DNA from: Vreelandella arcis
Lineage (GTDB): Bacteria > Pseudomonadota > Gammaproteobacteria > Pseudomonadales > Halomonadaceae
Direction: 5' to 3'
Assembly (NCBI RefSeq): GCF_900103865.1
Contig: NZ_FNII01000002.1
Span: 1-64,000, forward strand
DNA: 64,000 nucleotides
Shown here piece after piece: positions 8,129-16,996 of the stretch (position 1 is the stretch's first letter; the number at the start of each line of letters is the position of its first letter). A model generated the notes under the pieces. It was given only the letters and a program-made list of their open reading frames with translations. It was not told the origin of the DNA and searched no databases. The position numbers and the translations under genes are program-made.

Positions 8129-9682
8129 ATGAATATTTCTCCTTGTCGGTATGACCAGTACCGTGGGCGGTTTCTGACAGGTGCCATTTCCCTTGCCTTG
8201 CTCACCGCGCATTCATTCGCTTATGCGCAATCCACAGATTCGGACACGATACCGCGGCTGGAGTCCACGGAGTGCGTGACCGAGGCGCTCACGGAGCTTG
8301 GCGCCGACTGCTACACCTTTCATGGTCACGAGAACTGGGATGAACCCGGCGACAACCGGATTCAGATGCCAGTGGCGGTGATCGAGCCGGAAAACGGCGA
8401 GGCGGACGATGTGCCGGTCTTCTTCTTCCCGGGCGGGCCGGGCTACTCCTCGCTGGGCTTGCGCGACTACATGGAACAGCTGCGCAAGGATATCGGCAAC
8501 CGCACGCTTGTTACGATGGATCACCGTGGTTTCATTCATAGCGAGCCGGCGCTTGAGTGTCCCGATTACGCGGCTGTGTCGCCGTACCACAACATCATCC
8601 ACACCCCGGCGATAGCCTCGTCGCTGGATCCGATGAAGCGCCTGGAGGCGATCACCAGCGAGGTGGAGGCGTGCTACCAGAAGCTCTCCGATGAGGGCAT
8701 CGACGTCGCCCAATACAATCAATATGCCGTGGCGCGTGATGTCGACGAGATACGCCAGCTGCTGGAATACGACGTCATCGACGCCTTCGGCTCCTCGACA
8801 GGGAGCGGCACCGTGCTCTCTTTTATTCAGTACCATCCAGACAGCATTCGCGCCGCCATCCTCGGTTGGCCATGGTTCAACCACCTGCGCAACCGGGCGC
8901 CCGTGGATGAGTTCTATACCGCCAAGCAGACCTTCACTGATACGCTGGCGCTGTGTGCCGCCGAGGATGAGGCATGCCGCGAGATGCTGCCCAACTGGAT
9001 GTTGGCAGTCGATAGGGCACGCCGCACCCTGGACAGCAGGCCCTACATTGTCGATGTCGGCGGCGACGACGGCGATGGCGAAACGCTGTACTTCGACGGG
9101 GCTGCCTTCCTCGACACGCTCTACCTGATGCTGCCTGGGGCCTATGCCGAACTGCCCAGCCTGCTCGCCGATATTCAGGCGGGCGACTACACGCGGTTGA
9201 GGGAGTTCTTCCTCATCGATGCATACGACCCCGAGCCTGAAGCTCCTAACTATGCACTGGGTTACTTCCTAGCCCATGTCTGCAGCGACATGGGCACGAA
9301 CCGGCCAACACGGGAAGACTCGATCGCCGCGGTGCAGACCGAGCCGGCGATCCTGGGCTTCGAGCCTCCGTGGGTATGCGGCTGGTGGGGTGAAGACGGC
9401 GACTTGCCCGCTGAACACAACGATCCGCCGGTATCGGATACGCCGGCTCTGGCCATCCATGGCCAGATGGATCCCTGCTGTGGGACACGTTGGAGTGAGC
9501 ATGTCCGCCAGACCATGCCCAACCTGCAGTTCGTCGAGTATCAGGGGTTAGGCCATAACCCTGTCAACGAGTGCCGCTCAACCATGATTAGTGCATTTCT
9601 CGATGATCCATACGAGCCCGTGGACGATAGTTGTAAGAATGAAGTGGCGTTGGATCCTTGGGTGATCGAGCCGCCGCAATAG
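8129..9682 (+). CDS. secreted alpha/beta-hydrolase (tripeptidyl-aminopeptidase-like)
   Basis: A 517-residue protein with a Sec signal peptide ('GAISLALLTAHSFAYAQ', cleavage near residue 34) and an alpha/beta-hydrolase fold. An oxyanion-hole type segment 'FFFPGGPGYSS' is near residue 95, the nucleophile elbow 'GSSTG' (Gly-x-Ser-x-Gly) near 215, and a C-terminal TAP-like domain 'TPALAIHGQMDPCCG' ends with 'GLGHNP', which supplies the acid and histidine. Many Cys residues suggest disulfides in the periplasm or outside. The family includes proline iminopeptidases and bacterial tripeptidyl aminopeptidases; the substrate is unknown. The ATG at 8129 follows GGAGG at a good distance. It stands alone between pseudogenes. 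Confidence 0.85.
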   Translation: MNISPCRYDQYRGRFLTGAISLALLTAHSFAYAQSTDSDTIPRLESTECVTEALTELGADCYTFHGHENWDEPGDNRIQMPVAVIEPENGEADDVPVFFFPGGPGYSSLGLRDYMEQLRKDIGNRTLVTMDHRGFIHSEPALECPDYAAVSPYHNIIHTPAIASSLDPMKRLEAITSEVEACYQKLSDEGIDVAQYNQYAVARDVDEIRQLLEYDVIDAFGSSTGSGTVLSFIQYHPDSIRAAILGWPWFNHLRNRAPVDEFYTAKQTFTDTLALCAAEDEACREMLPNWMLAVDRARRTLDSRPYIVDVGGDDGDGETLYFDGAAFLDTLYLMLPGAYAELPSLLADIQAGDYTRLREFFLIDAYDPEPEAPNYALGYFLAHVCSDMGTNRPTREDSIAAVQTEPAILGFEPPWVCGWWGEDGDLPAEHNDPPVSDTPALAIHGQMDPCCGTRWSEHVRQTMPNLQFVEYQGLGHNPVNECRSTMISAFLDDPYEPVDDSCKNEVALDPWVIEPPQ

Positions 9683-9689
9683 TGGAGTC

Positions 9690-9983
9690 CGAGAGGCATT
9701 TTATTTCACGTAGACCACTGCGTTGTACGCAGAAGCAAGGCCTTCGGTCAGTGTCGCTGGTGCAACCGAAGGCCTTGGCCACTTTCCTGTGCTCGGCGAA
9801 TTCCGACCCGTTAACCAAGGTGATGGTATGCATGCCCCCTCGGCGTGGTGCCAATAACCGCGTCATCGCCTGAGCCGTTCTAGTGGCGGTGATCGTTGGC
9901 AGTCGGAGCCGTTGTTTCTTGTCGCCCCAGATGAGCGCGTAGATCCACTGATGGCTCACGCAAACCCCGTTGGCATTGGCCAT
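9690..9983 (-). mobile_element. IS30-family transposase remnant
   Basis: On the minus strand the frame reads 'VSHQWIYALIWGDKK' and, after a deletion, 'MHTITLVNGSEFAEHRKVAKAF', matching the WIY helix and the second catalytic Asp region (TIT.DNG.EFA.H..IA.AL) of IS30 transposases; here the catalytic Asp reads Val. Upstream in the same frame (about 9984-10012) 'SPQQISGFM' follows an in-frame TAG. The N-terminal HTH, the rest of the core and the C-terminus are missing or scrambled. It is an inactive remnant between the hydrolase and the xylose cluster. Confidence 0.75.
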
Positions 9984-10056
9984 GAAACCACTGATTTGCT
10001 GAGGACTCTATTCGTCCATCAATTGGCCAGTGACCCAGCGAATTTAGCGACAATGA

Positions 10057-11259
10057 TTAGCTTTTTGTCGTCAAGTGGGCATGCCACTGACGAATACCAA
10101 AAGTCCAGGGTGACAGTCGATCCGAGCGATCAACCCGGTTGACTAGCGCCCCTAGCGCTGGTGTGGCGATGGTCACTTTATCACCCAGATGATGAGTAAA
10201 GCCTTGGCCATGGCCGTCGCGGTCCAGAATCGGTGAGAACATGGTGCCAAGGAACAGCATGAAGCCATCAGGATATTGATGATGCGGGCCGATCGTCTGA
10301 TGCACCAGATTTAGCGGATCACGACTGATCTGGCGCATGTCGCTTGTATCATCGAGCATGAAGCCGTCATCGGCCCCTTCGATGCGCAGCGACACCCGCG
10401 CTTCGCGTACCGTATCGAGGCTAAAGTGGTCGTCAAAGAGACGAATGAAGGGGCCGATGGAACAAGAGGCGTTGTTGTCCTTGGCCTTGCCCAGCAGCAA
10501 TGCACTGCGCCCCTCGACGTCGCGCAGGTTGACATCATTACCGAGTGTCGCGCCCTTGGGCTGTCCGGCCGCGTCAACCGCCAGTACGATTTCGGGTTCA
10601 GGGTTGTTCCACTGAGAAGATGGGTGCAGTCCTACAGGACTGCCAAAGCCCACCGATGATAACGGCTGTGACTTGGTGAAAACCTCAGCATCGGGGCCAA
10701 TGCCAACCTCCATGTACTGGGACCAGGCCCCCCGTGCTTGCAGCTCCTTCTTGAGTGCCATCGCTTCGTCGGAACCGGGAACGATCTGCGATAGATCACT
10801 ACCGATCAATGCTTGAAGTTCCTGTCGCAACTCAGCAGCACGAGTGGCGTCACCGGCAGCCTGCTCCTCGATTACCCGTTCCATTAGGCTGACGGCGAAG
10901 GTCACGCCGCAGGCCTTGATCGCCTGGACATCGCAGGGGGCGAGCAGGTAGGGGGCACGCTGGGGATCGGCAAGTGAGTTGTCTATCAGCGTATCGACCG
11001 GCCCGAGAGACTCGCCCTCAACTTGTGAGACAAGGGCAATAGCATCATCGCGATCCAGCAGATCGGCCATGCAGGAACAGGTTGCCGTGATATCGATGAC
11101 TTGCCCCTGGCGAACCACCACCAAGGCAGGGCCAGGGTTGGGTGCATCGCGCCATACCCGTCCCACCAGCAGGGCTCTATCGTGATCGTCGGGAAGAAAA
11201 GTTGTGGTGTTCAAGTGACTACCTCGAAAGCTTATCTTGTTTGATGGGTTGGCGTTCAC
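10057..11259 (-). CDS. xylX: 2-keto-3-deoxy-D-xylonate dehydratase (FAH superfamily)
   Basis: This should catalyse the fourth step of the Weimberg pathway, dehydrating 2-keto-3-deoxy-xylonate to alpha-ketoglutaric semialdehyde in the cytoplasm. The 385-400 residue protein has the fumarylacetoacetate-hydrolase fold with its metal-binding segment '[12 protein letters not shown]' (two Glu and Asp) near residue 235 and 'GNDVNLRD' after it; the length fits the sugar-acid dehydratase subgroup. The GTG at 11257-11259 overlaps the stop of the upstream dehydrogenase. However, TTG at 11212-11214 is preceded by GAGGTAG and begins the usual '[19 protein letters not shown]', so the true start may be there. 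It is co-transcribed with xylA; the cluster contains all partner enzymes. Confidence 0.88.
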   Translation of the reverse strand: MNANPSNKISFRGSHLNTTTFLPDDHDRALLVGRVWRDAPNPGPALVVVRQGQVIDITATCSCMADLLDRDDAIALVSQVEGESLGPVDTLIDNSLADPQRAPYLLAPCDVQAIKACGVTFAVSLMERVIEEQAAGDATRAAELRQELQALIGSDLSQIVPGSDEAMALKKELQARGAWSQYMEVGIGPDAEVFTKSQPLSSVGFGSPVGLHPSSQWNNPEPEIVLAVDAAGQPKGATLGNDVNLRDVEGRSALLLGKAKDNNASCSIGPFIRLFDDHFSLDTVREARVSLRIEGADDGFMLDDTSDMRQISRDPLNLVHQTIGPHHQYPDGFMLFLGTMFSPILDRDGHGQGFTHHLGDKVTIATPALGALVNRVDRSDRLSPWTFGIRQWHAHLTTKS

Positions 11260-12833
11260 GCCTCACGCTTACCGTCCACCAAGCGGCTTACGCCCTCGGG
11301 GTTGGCATCTTTAAGCGCTCCTGGCAACAGTGCTTCCGGTAGTGCCTGGTAGCAAACTGGACGCAGGAAGCGATGGATAGCGGCGCTGCCTACCGAGGTG
11401 GTGCGGCTATCCGACGTTGCCGGATAAGGGCCACCGTGAACCATGGCATGGCACACTTCGACACCGGTCGGCCAACCGTTAGCCAGGATACGTCCCGCCT
11501 TACGCTCGAGAGTCGGCAGCAGCGCTTTGGCCGCTTCCACGTCTCCATCATCCATTTGCAAGGTGATCGTCAACTGCCCCTCAAGATCGGCGGCGACGCG
11601 TTTCACTTCTGCTTGATCGGCGCACTCAACCACCAGTGAGCTGGCACCGAATATTTCGGCCTGAAGCGCCTCATCGGCGAGGAAGTCGGCAGCCGAGGCA
11701 ACAAACAAGCCCGCACAGCACTGGTTAGCGCCTTCGCCAACCTGACCGCGCGCCACTTCGCGCACCTTAGCGTGGGAGGAGAGTGCCTCTATGCCTTGCT
11801 TATAGGCGTGATGAATGCCAGGAGAGAGCATAGTCTGGCTGGCGCTGGCTTTAACACCCTCGCCGGCGGCGTCGATAAAGGCGTTCAGTTCCTGGCCTTT
11901 GACAGCGATCACTAGCCCTGGGTTGGTACAGAACTGACCGGCCCCCATATTGAGTGAGCCCACAAAGCCTTCGGCAATCTTATCGCCACGGGCTTTAAGC
12001 GCTTCCGGGAGCAGGAATACGGGGTTGATGCTGCTCATTTCGGCGTAAACCGGGATGGGCTGCGGGCGTGCCTGGGCCGTCGCCATCAGCGCCGTGCCGC
12101 CACCGCGAGAACCGGTGAAGCCAACGGCCTGAATGCGCGGGTCGTTGACCAGCGCCTGGCCGATCTCATTGCCTGCGCCGAATAGCAGCGAGAAGACACC
12201 GTCAGCCAGGTTGCATTTAGTCACTGCGCGTTGCACGGCACGGCCCACCAGCTCAGACGTACCGGGGTGGGCGGAGTGCCCCTTGATCACCACCGGGCAA
12301 CCGGCGGCGAGTGCCGAGGCGGTATCCCCACCGGCCACGGAGAATGCCAATGGGAAATTCGAAGCGCCGAACACGGCGACTGGGCCAAGGCCGATATGGC
12401 GCTGGCGAAGATCGGTGCGCGGCATGGGTGAGCGATCCGGCAGTGCCGGGTCGATGCGCACATCGAGCCACTCACCGGCGCGTACAACGGAAGCGAACAG
12501 TCGCAACTGGCCGCAAGTACGACCACGCTCGCCTTCCAGGCGTGGGCGTGGCAGGCCTGTCTCGGCCATGGCGCGCTCGATAAGTTCATCACCGATGCCT
12601 TCAATTTCAGAGGCGATGGTGTCGAGGAAGGTGGCGCGCGCTTCAAGACCGGTCTCGCGGTAGCTGGCGAAAGCTTTTTCAGCGAGCTCACAGGCACGCT
12701 CGACCTCGGCTTTGCCACCGCCTGCATAGGTCGGCTCCATCGTCTCGCCAGTGGCGGGGTTAACCGCATGAATGTCGTCTTGATTGCCGCTAACGGCTTG
12801 CTGACCGATTAATAACTTGCCTTCAAGGGACAT
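11256..12833 (-). CDS. xylA: alpha-ketoglutaric semialdehyde dehydrogenase (Weimberg pathway)
   Basis: It oxidises 2,5-dioxopentanoate (alpha-ketoglutaric semialdehyde) to 2-oxoglutarate with NAD(P)+, the last step of oxidative xylose breakdown. The 525-residue aldehyde dehydrogenase has the catalytic Cys in '[10 protein letters not shown]', the general-base Glu in '[10 protein letters not shown]' and a cofactor loop 'GFTGSRGGG'. I place the start at ATG 12831-12833 because AGGAGGC lies just upstream and the protein then starts '[10 protein letters not shown]'. The gene is followed by the ketoacid dehydratase with a 4-base overlap. The name xylA follows Caulobacter usage and is not the xylose isomerase of E. 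coli. An operator-like sequence lies about 80-100 bases upstream (12912-12936). Confidence 0.88.
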   Translation of the reverse strand: MSLEGKLLIGQQAVSGNQDDIHAVNPATGETMEPTYAGGGKAEVERACELAEKAFASYRETGLEARATFLDTIASEIEGIGDELIERAMAETGLPRPRLEGERGRTCGQLRLFASVVRAGEWLDVRIDPALPDRSPMPRTDLRQRHIGLGPVAVFGASNFPLAFSVAGGDTASALAAGCPVVIKGHSAHPGTSELVGRAVQRAVTKCNLADGVFSLLFGAGNEIGQALVNDPRIQAVGFTGSRGGGTALMATAQARPQPIPVYAEMSSINPVFLLPEALKARGDKIAEGFVGSLNMGAGQFCTNPGLVIAVKGQELNAFIDAAGEGVKASASQTMLSPGIHHAYKQGIEALSSHAKVREVARGQVGEGANQCCAGLFVASAADFLADEALQAEIFGASSLVVECADQAEVKRVAADLEGQLTITLQMDDGDVEAAKALLPTLERKAGRILANGWPTGVEVCHAMVHGGPYPATSDSRTTSVGSAAIHRFLRPVCYQALPEALLPGALKDANPEGVSRLVDGKREA

Positions 12834-12911
12834 AGTGCCTCCTGTGCTTATCAATAGAGAGTCCGGGGGCATGCCCGGGGACATTGGTTATCTATACTGA
12901 AAGACCAGGAG

Positions 12912-12936
12912 AGTATGTTCAAGCTGTTTACTTAGT
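12912..12936 (-). promoter_or_regulatory. operator-like site upstream of xylA-xylX
   Basis: Read toward xylA the sequence is ACTAAGTAAACAG, then CTTGA, then ACATACT. It matches the xylB-side site (14514-14538: ACTTAGTAAACAG...ACATACT) at 12 of 13 and 7 of 7 positions, differing mainly by an insertion between the parts. It probably binds the same ROK repressor, but this copy lacks the clean dyad. Confidence 0.5.
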
Positions 12937-13058
12937 CGTGTGCGCCAACTTTAGTCGCGCTTGGTATTTTTGTATTCGCAAGCCATTGATGAATGAGCAC
13001 TGCCGTTTGGGCAATTTTGTCCAAGAGTGTTGGGTATGAAAATGTGCCTTATGGGCCG

Positions 13059-14258
13059 TCAGGATAGCTCAGGGCCATGTATCGCTCTGGCCAGAACCTG
13101 TGCCGCGGCACCGCGCGCCGCCACGAAAGTGCTGTCCTCGACGACGCGCAACGGCACACGTTGCGTTGTGCCTAATAAACGATGCTGGTTGGCTTCAAAA
13201 TAGGTCAGTGCGGGCTCAAGAAATGTGTTGCCTAGTTGTGTAAGTGAGCCGCCCAATACAATCTCGGCAGGGTTCTGAGTGTGGTGAAGGTTCAGAAGTA
13301 GCATGCCCAGCGCTTCACCGGCTCGGCGCAATGTGAGTGTTACCTCTGGCTCCTGTAAACGTGGCTCAAGCGTCTGGATAAGGTCATCTTTCTCATCAAT
13401 GCCTAAGGTGGCTCGGATGGACCAGCCGCTGACCAAGGTTTCAGCGCATCCACGGTTGCCGCAATGGCAGTAGTGCCCGCCTGGCTGCAAGATGGTATGG
13501 CCAATTTCGCCGGCCAAGCCCTGTACGCCACGCGTTAGCAACGGAGAGTGACTACCTTCGGCCAAGCCGCTGCCTATCCCCGTTCCAGCACTAACGTATA
13601 AAAGCGATTCGGGAATCTTGCCGGTGCGGAAGTAAAGCTCACCGAAGGCCGCTGATTTGGCCTCATTGTCCATCAGCCAGACACCCTTCAACTCGGGGAG
13701 GTGGGGGTGTAGCAAGTCCAAAAAGCGCACATCCTGCCAGCCTAGGTTGGGGGCTCGCCGTAGCACGGCATCGCCAGTGGCGATGGGCCCTGGTAGCGCA
13801 ACACCAATGCCTAAGTTTTCACGCTGGGCTACTGCTGGGCTTCTCATTAGTTGCTGTAACAACTCGGCTAGCAGTGCAGCTGTGGATTCGGGAGTGGTGG
13901 GGACAAAAGGTTCGTGAAGCGCTTCAAGTACCTTGCCGGATGGGGCACAAGCGACAAGCCGTAGCCGATGGACTCCCACTTCAGCACCGAGAAGGTAATG
14001 ACGGTCGTCGTTGAGATGCAGCGCTCTCCCTGGGCGGCCGCCACTGCTTTTCTGCAGATCACCTTCTTTGAGCCATCCTTGATTCAGCAAGGACTGAACT
14101 CCTGAGCCCACGGTGGCCTTAGTCAATTGCGCCTGGGTGGCAATGTCGGCGCGGGTTAATCCAGGAACCCGCCGCACCATTTCTAGGATAGCGCTGCGAT
14201 TCAAGCGCTTGAGGAAGTTGAGGTCGCCTGCTTTCTGATGCTGGTAACTGGTTGCCAT
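13059..14258 (-). CDS. xylR: ROK-family transcriptional repressor, probable xylose regulator
   Basis: A 399-residue protein of the ROK type (NagC/XylR). An N-terminal winged helix spans about residues 15-75 ('[21 protein letters not shown]'), followed by a sugar-kinase-like fold with '[12 protein letters not shown]', '[10 protein letters not shown]', 'GTGIGSGL' and the zinc-binding cluster '[13 protein letters not shown]'. The intact Cys/His cluster is typical of ROK proteins. Such regulators bind DNA until a sugar or sugar phosphate is bound. Position between the two arms of the xylose cluster, on the minus strand and divergent from xylB, points to control of both arms; two matching operator-like sites support this. 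The true inducer (xylose, xylonate or another) cannot be read. Confidence 0.8.
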   Translation of the reverse strand: MATSYQHQKAGDLNFLKRLNRSAILEMVRRVPGLTRADIATQAQLTKATVGSGVQSLLNQGWLKEGDLQKSSGGRPGRALHLNDDRHYLLGAEVGVHRLRLVACAPSGKVLEALHEPFVPTTPESTAALLAELLQQLMRSPAVAQRENLGIGVALPGPIATGDAVLRRAPNLGWQDVRFLDLLHPHLPELKGVWLMDNEAKSAAFGELYFRTGKIPESLLYVSAGTGIGSGLAEGSHSPLLTRGVQGLAGEIGHTILQPGGHYCHCGNRGCAETLVSGWSIRATLGIDEKDDLIQTLEPRLQEPEVTLTLRRAGEALGMLLLNLHHTQNPAEIVLGGSLTQLGNTFLEPALTYFEANQHRLLGTTQRVPLRVVEDSTFVAARGAAAQVLARAIHGPELS

Positions 14259-14513
14259 GAATTAAATGAAGCCTCTCCGACCTAGTCTGGTGCTAAACGA
14301 TAATTTTATCTGGTTTCACTGGGAATTTCTGTGCTTATACCCAGGTCGCGTTGAAGAAAGGTAAACCGGTACTTCACCTTCGCCGATCCGCTGGCCCATG
14401 GGCTTCACGAGCTTCAGCCTGGCCAGACCCTAAAGCAATGCTGCCGGTTTCGCGCTCTGTTGAGTTAAACCTATGTCGTATGGATATGCCGTGGCAATGG
14501 ATTGATAATCGCC

Positions 14514-14552
14514 ACTTAGTAAACAGTACATACTAAGTAGTCCGTACTAAGT
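14514..14552. promoter_or_regulatory. operator dyad ACTTAGTA-N9-TACTAAGT plus a third half-site, upstream of xylB
   Basis: ACTTAGTA (14514-14521) and TACTAAGT (14531-14538) form a perfect 8-bp dyad with 9-base spacer, and TACTAAGT recurs at 14545-14552. The TTAG...CTAA outer pattern recalls Firmicute XylR operators (TTAGTTTGTTT...AACTAA), also bound by ROK proteins. A TGATAAT box at 14503-14509 could be a -10 element, placing the operator across the transcription start, as expected for a repressor. The surrounding 14259-14633 region contains nothing else I recognise. Confidence 0.65.
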
Positions 14553-14633
14553 GCTGGGTTTCGATGGCCTCTCCTCGAAAGGAAGGCTCTTGCAGGACAG
14601 CGTTTTATTTTTTACAGACCATGGATATTTCTT

Positions 14634-15371
14634 ATGGGTACAGCAATCTATCCCGGCCTTGCAGGTAAGCGTGTCGTGATCACGGGAGGAGGTTCCGGCA
14701 TCGGTGCCGCCCTGGTCGAGGCGTTTGCCGAGCAAAAGGCCGACGTACATTTTCTGGATATCTGTGCAGAGGAGTCACGAACCCTGGCCGAACGACTGGG
14801 GAGTCACGTGACCTTTTATCACTGCGACCTTACCGATCTCGATGCCCTGGAGGCGACGTTCAAACGCATCGGCGCTGTCGATGTACTGGTCAACAACGCG
14901 GCTAACGATGATCGCCATACCTTAGGCGATATCACACCGAGCTATTGGGATGAGCGGATCGCCGTCAACCTGCGTCATGTCATGTTCGCCATGCAAGCGG
15001 TGGCGCCGGGCATGAAGGCGCTGGGGGGTGGGGCGGTGATTAATCTCGGGTCGATCAGCTGGCATCTCGGCCAAGAACACCTGGCGATCTATGAGACGGC
15101 TAAGGCCGGTATTGAGGGCATGACCCGGGCCATGGCTCAGGAGCTGGGTAAAGACAACATTCGCGTGAATTGTGTCATTCCTGGCAACGTCAAGACGCCT
15201 CGCCAGTCTCGATGGTACAGCCCCGCCGACGAGCAGAAGATCGTCGATGAACAGAAACTCAAAGTCCGCATTCATCCACATCACGTTGCCAGCATGGTGA
15301 CGTTCCTGGCTTCCGACGCAGCTGCCGCTTGCACCGCTCACAACTACTGGGTCGATGCAGGCTGGCTGTAA
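14634..15371 (+). CDS. xylB: D-xylose 1-dehydrogenase (SDR family)
   Basis: It oxidises D-xylose to xylonolactone with NAD+, the first Weimberg step. The 245-residue short-chain dehydrogenase has the cofactor motif 'GGGSGIGAA' near residue 18, 'NNAANDDRH', the catalytic Ser in 'SISWHLG', and Tyr/Lys in 'YETAKAG' near residue 150. Several stretches, including 'AIYPGLAGKRVVITGG', 'YWDERIAVNLRH' and 'YWVDAGW', closely follow the Caulobacter XylB sequence as I remember it, so I prefer xylose over other sugars. The ATG at 14634 has no strong ribosome-binding site. It is the first gene of the rightward xylose operon, directly downstream of the operator dyad. Confidence 0.88.
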   Translation: MGTAIYPGLAGKRVVITGGGSGIGAALVEAFAEQKADVHFLDICAEESRTLAERLGSHVTFYHCDLTDLDALEATFKRIGAVDVLVNNAANDDRHTLGDITPSYWDERIAVNLRHVMFAMQAVAPGMKALGGGAVINLGSISWHLGQEHLAIYETAKAGIEGMTRAMAQELGKDNIRVNCVIPGNVKTPRQSRWYSPADEQKIVDEQKLKVRIHPHHVASMVTFLASDAAAACTAHNYWVDAGWL

Positions 15372-15429
15372 ATCGTCATCTTGAGATGACAATTCCACAA
15401 GATAAATACAACTTCATTGGGATTTAACC

Positions 15430-16836
15430 ATGACGAATGATATGACTCGCAGGCGAAGCCTGTATGTGTTTGCCATTTCCTGTGTAGCCGCCATTGGTGG
15501 TTTTTTGTTCGGTTTCGACAGTGGGGTAATCAACGGCACTGTCGATGGGCTCCAGCGTGCCTTCAACTCCGAGAGTGTGGGCACCGGCTTTAATGTGGCC
15601 TCGATGTTGCTGGGTTGCGCCGTGGGTGCATTTTTTGCCGGTCGACTGGCGGATCACTTTGGTCGCCGTACGCTCTTGATTGTCGCCGCTGTCTTCTTTT
15701 TGGTCAGTGCTTGGGGATCCGGTATTGCCGGGAGCTCCCTGGAGTTTGTGATTTATCGTATTTTGGGCGGGATGGCCGTCGGTGCCGCCAGCGTGATGGC
15801 ACCTGCCTACATCAGTGAGGTGGCGCCCTCAGCCTATCGCGGGCGCCTGGCGACTATTCAGCAGGTGGCCATCATCTTGGGGTTATTCGTGGCTTTCCTG
15901 AGCAACTATCTGCTGGCCAATATGGCCGGTTCATCGGTTGCGGAACTGTGGTTGGGTTTTGCTACATGGCGTTGGATGTTCTGGGTCGAACTGTTTCCAG
16001 CCGCTATCTTTCTGATTGCACTTATGTTTATTCCGGAAAGTCCTCGCTTCCTGATGACGGCAGGCAAGGAAGACAAAGCTCGGCGTGTATTAAGCAAGCT
16101 ACTGTCAGATGACGAAGTTAAGACCAAGATATCCGAGATTAAGGAATCCTTGGCAGACGATCATCAACCTAGCCTGCGTGATGTCATCAATAAGCAGACA
16201 GGCAAGGTTCATGGCATCGTCTGGGTCGGCATCGGACTGGCGGTATTCCAACAGCTTGTTGGGATTAATGTGGTCTTCTACTACGGGGCTGTCTTGTGGC
16301 AATCCGTCGGGTTTTCCGAAAACGATGCACTGCTGATCAACGTCATTTCGGGCGCAGTAAGTCTTGGCGCCTTGGTGATTGCTATCTCGTTGGTTGATCG
16401 TATTGGACGCAAGCCGTTGCTATGGGTTGGGTCAACAGGTATGGCCGTGACGCTGATTGCCATGGCCTATGCCTTTTCGACCGCCAGTATGGTCGATGGA
16501 TCATTGAGTTTATCTGACAACATGGGGGTGATCGCACTACTGGCGGCTAATGCCTATGTTCTATTCTTTAATGTGTCCTGGGGGCCGATCATGTGGGTCA
16601 TGCTTGGAGAGATGTTCCCGAACCAGATGCGTGGTTCAGGGCTTGCCATCTCGGGTCTATTCCAGTGGGTCTCCAACTTTGCCATTACCATGAGCTTCCC
16701 GATCATGCTCGCCGCCATTGGTTTGGCGGGCGCCTACAGCATCTACGCCTTCTTTGCGGTGATATCGATCTTCTTCGTGTTGAAGGTTGTCAAGGAAACC
16801 AAAGGCAAGGAACTGGAAGAAATGTCTTACGAGTGA
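15430..16836 (+). CDS. MFS sugar/H+ symporter, probable D-xylose transporter
   Basis: A 468-residue, 12-helix major facilitator of the sugar-porter subfamily. Signatures are 'GFDSGVINGT' in helix 1, 'LADHFGRR' in loop 2-3, 'PESPRFL' after helix 6, 'FQQLVGINVVFYY' in helix 7, 'VDRIGRKPL' in loop 8-9 and 'ETKGKELEE' at the end. The family takes up monosaccharides with protons. Its place 58 bases behind the xylose dehydrogenase and ahead of the xylonate dehydratase indicates xylose, though relatives also carry arabinose or galactose. A hairpin with T-tract follows at 16849-16880, so part of the transcription may stop here. Confidence 0.88.
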   Translation: MTNDMTRRRSLYVFAISCVAAIGGFLFGFDSGVINGTVDGLQRAFNSESVGTGFNVASMLLGCAVGAFFAGRLADHFGRRTLLIVAAVFFLVSAWGSGIAGSSLEFVIYRILGGMAVGAASVMAPAYISEVAPSAYRGRLATIQQVAIILGLFVAFLSNYLLANMAGSSVAELWLGFATWRWMFWVELFPAAIFLIALMFIPESPRFLMTAGKEDKARRVLSKLLSDDEVKTKISEIKESLADDHQPSLRDVINKQTGKVHGIVWVGIGLAVFQQLVGINVVFYYGAVLWQSVGFSENDALLINVISGAVSLGALVIAISLVDRIGRKPLLWVGSTGMAVTLIAMAYAFSTASMVDGSLSLSDNMGVIALLAANAYVLFFNVSWGPIMWVMLGEMFPNQMRGSGLAISGLFQWVSNFAITMSFPIMLAAIGLAGAYSIYAFFAVISIFFVLKVVKETKGKELEEMSYE

Positions 16837-16848
16837 GACCGATGTTGA

Positions 16849-16880
16849 AGCACCAGTCTAAATGGCTGGTGCTTTTTGCT
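16849..16880 (+). terminator. intrinsic terminator after the sugar transporter
   Basis: AGCACCAG (16849-16856), a 9-base loop, CTGGTGCT (16866-16873), then TTTTGCTTT. It looks like a good rho-independent terminator inside the rightward xylose cluster, implying partial termination or a separate promoter for the next gene in 16881-16996. Confidence 0.75.
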
Positions 16881-16996
16881 TTCTGATTTTCAACTAGCGG
16901 CATTGGCCGCGGCAGGTGACGCTTTTCTTGGTGGTGACTGCCAAACGTATCCCACCTGTCATCATTTTCTTGCTTCTGCTTTGGTAGGTTTCACAT

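Noticed and set aside
8213..8884. 223-codon minus-strand frame opposite the alpha/beta hydrolase
   Set aside because: Antisense shadow; low-complexity Arg/Val/His composition and no recognisable motif.
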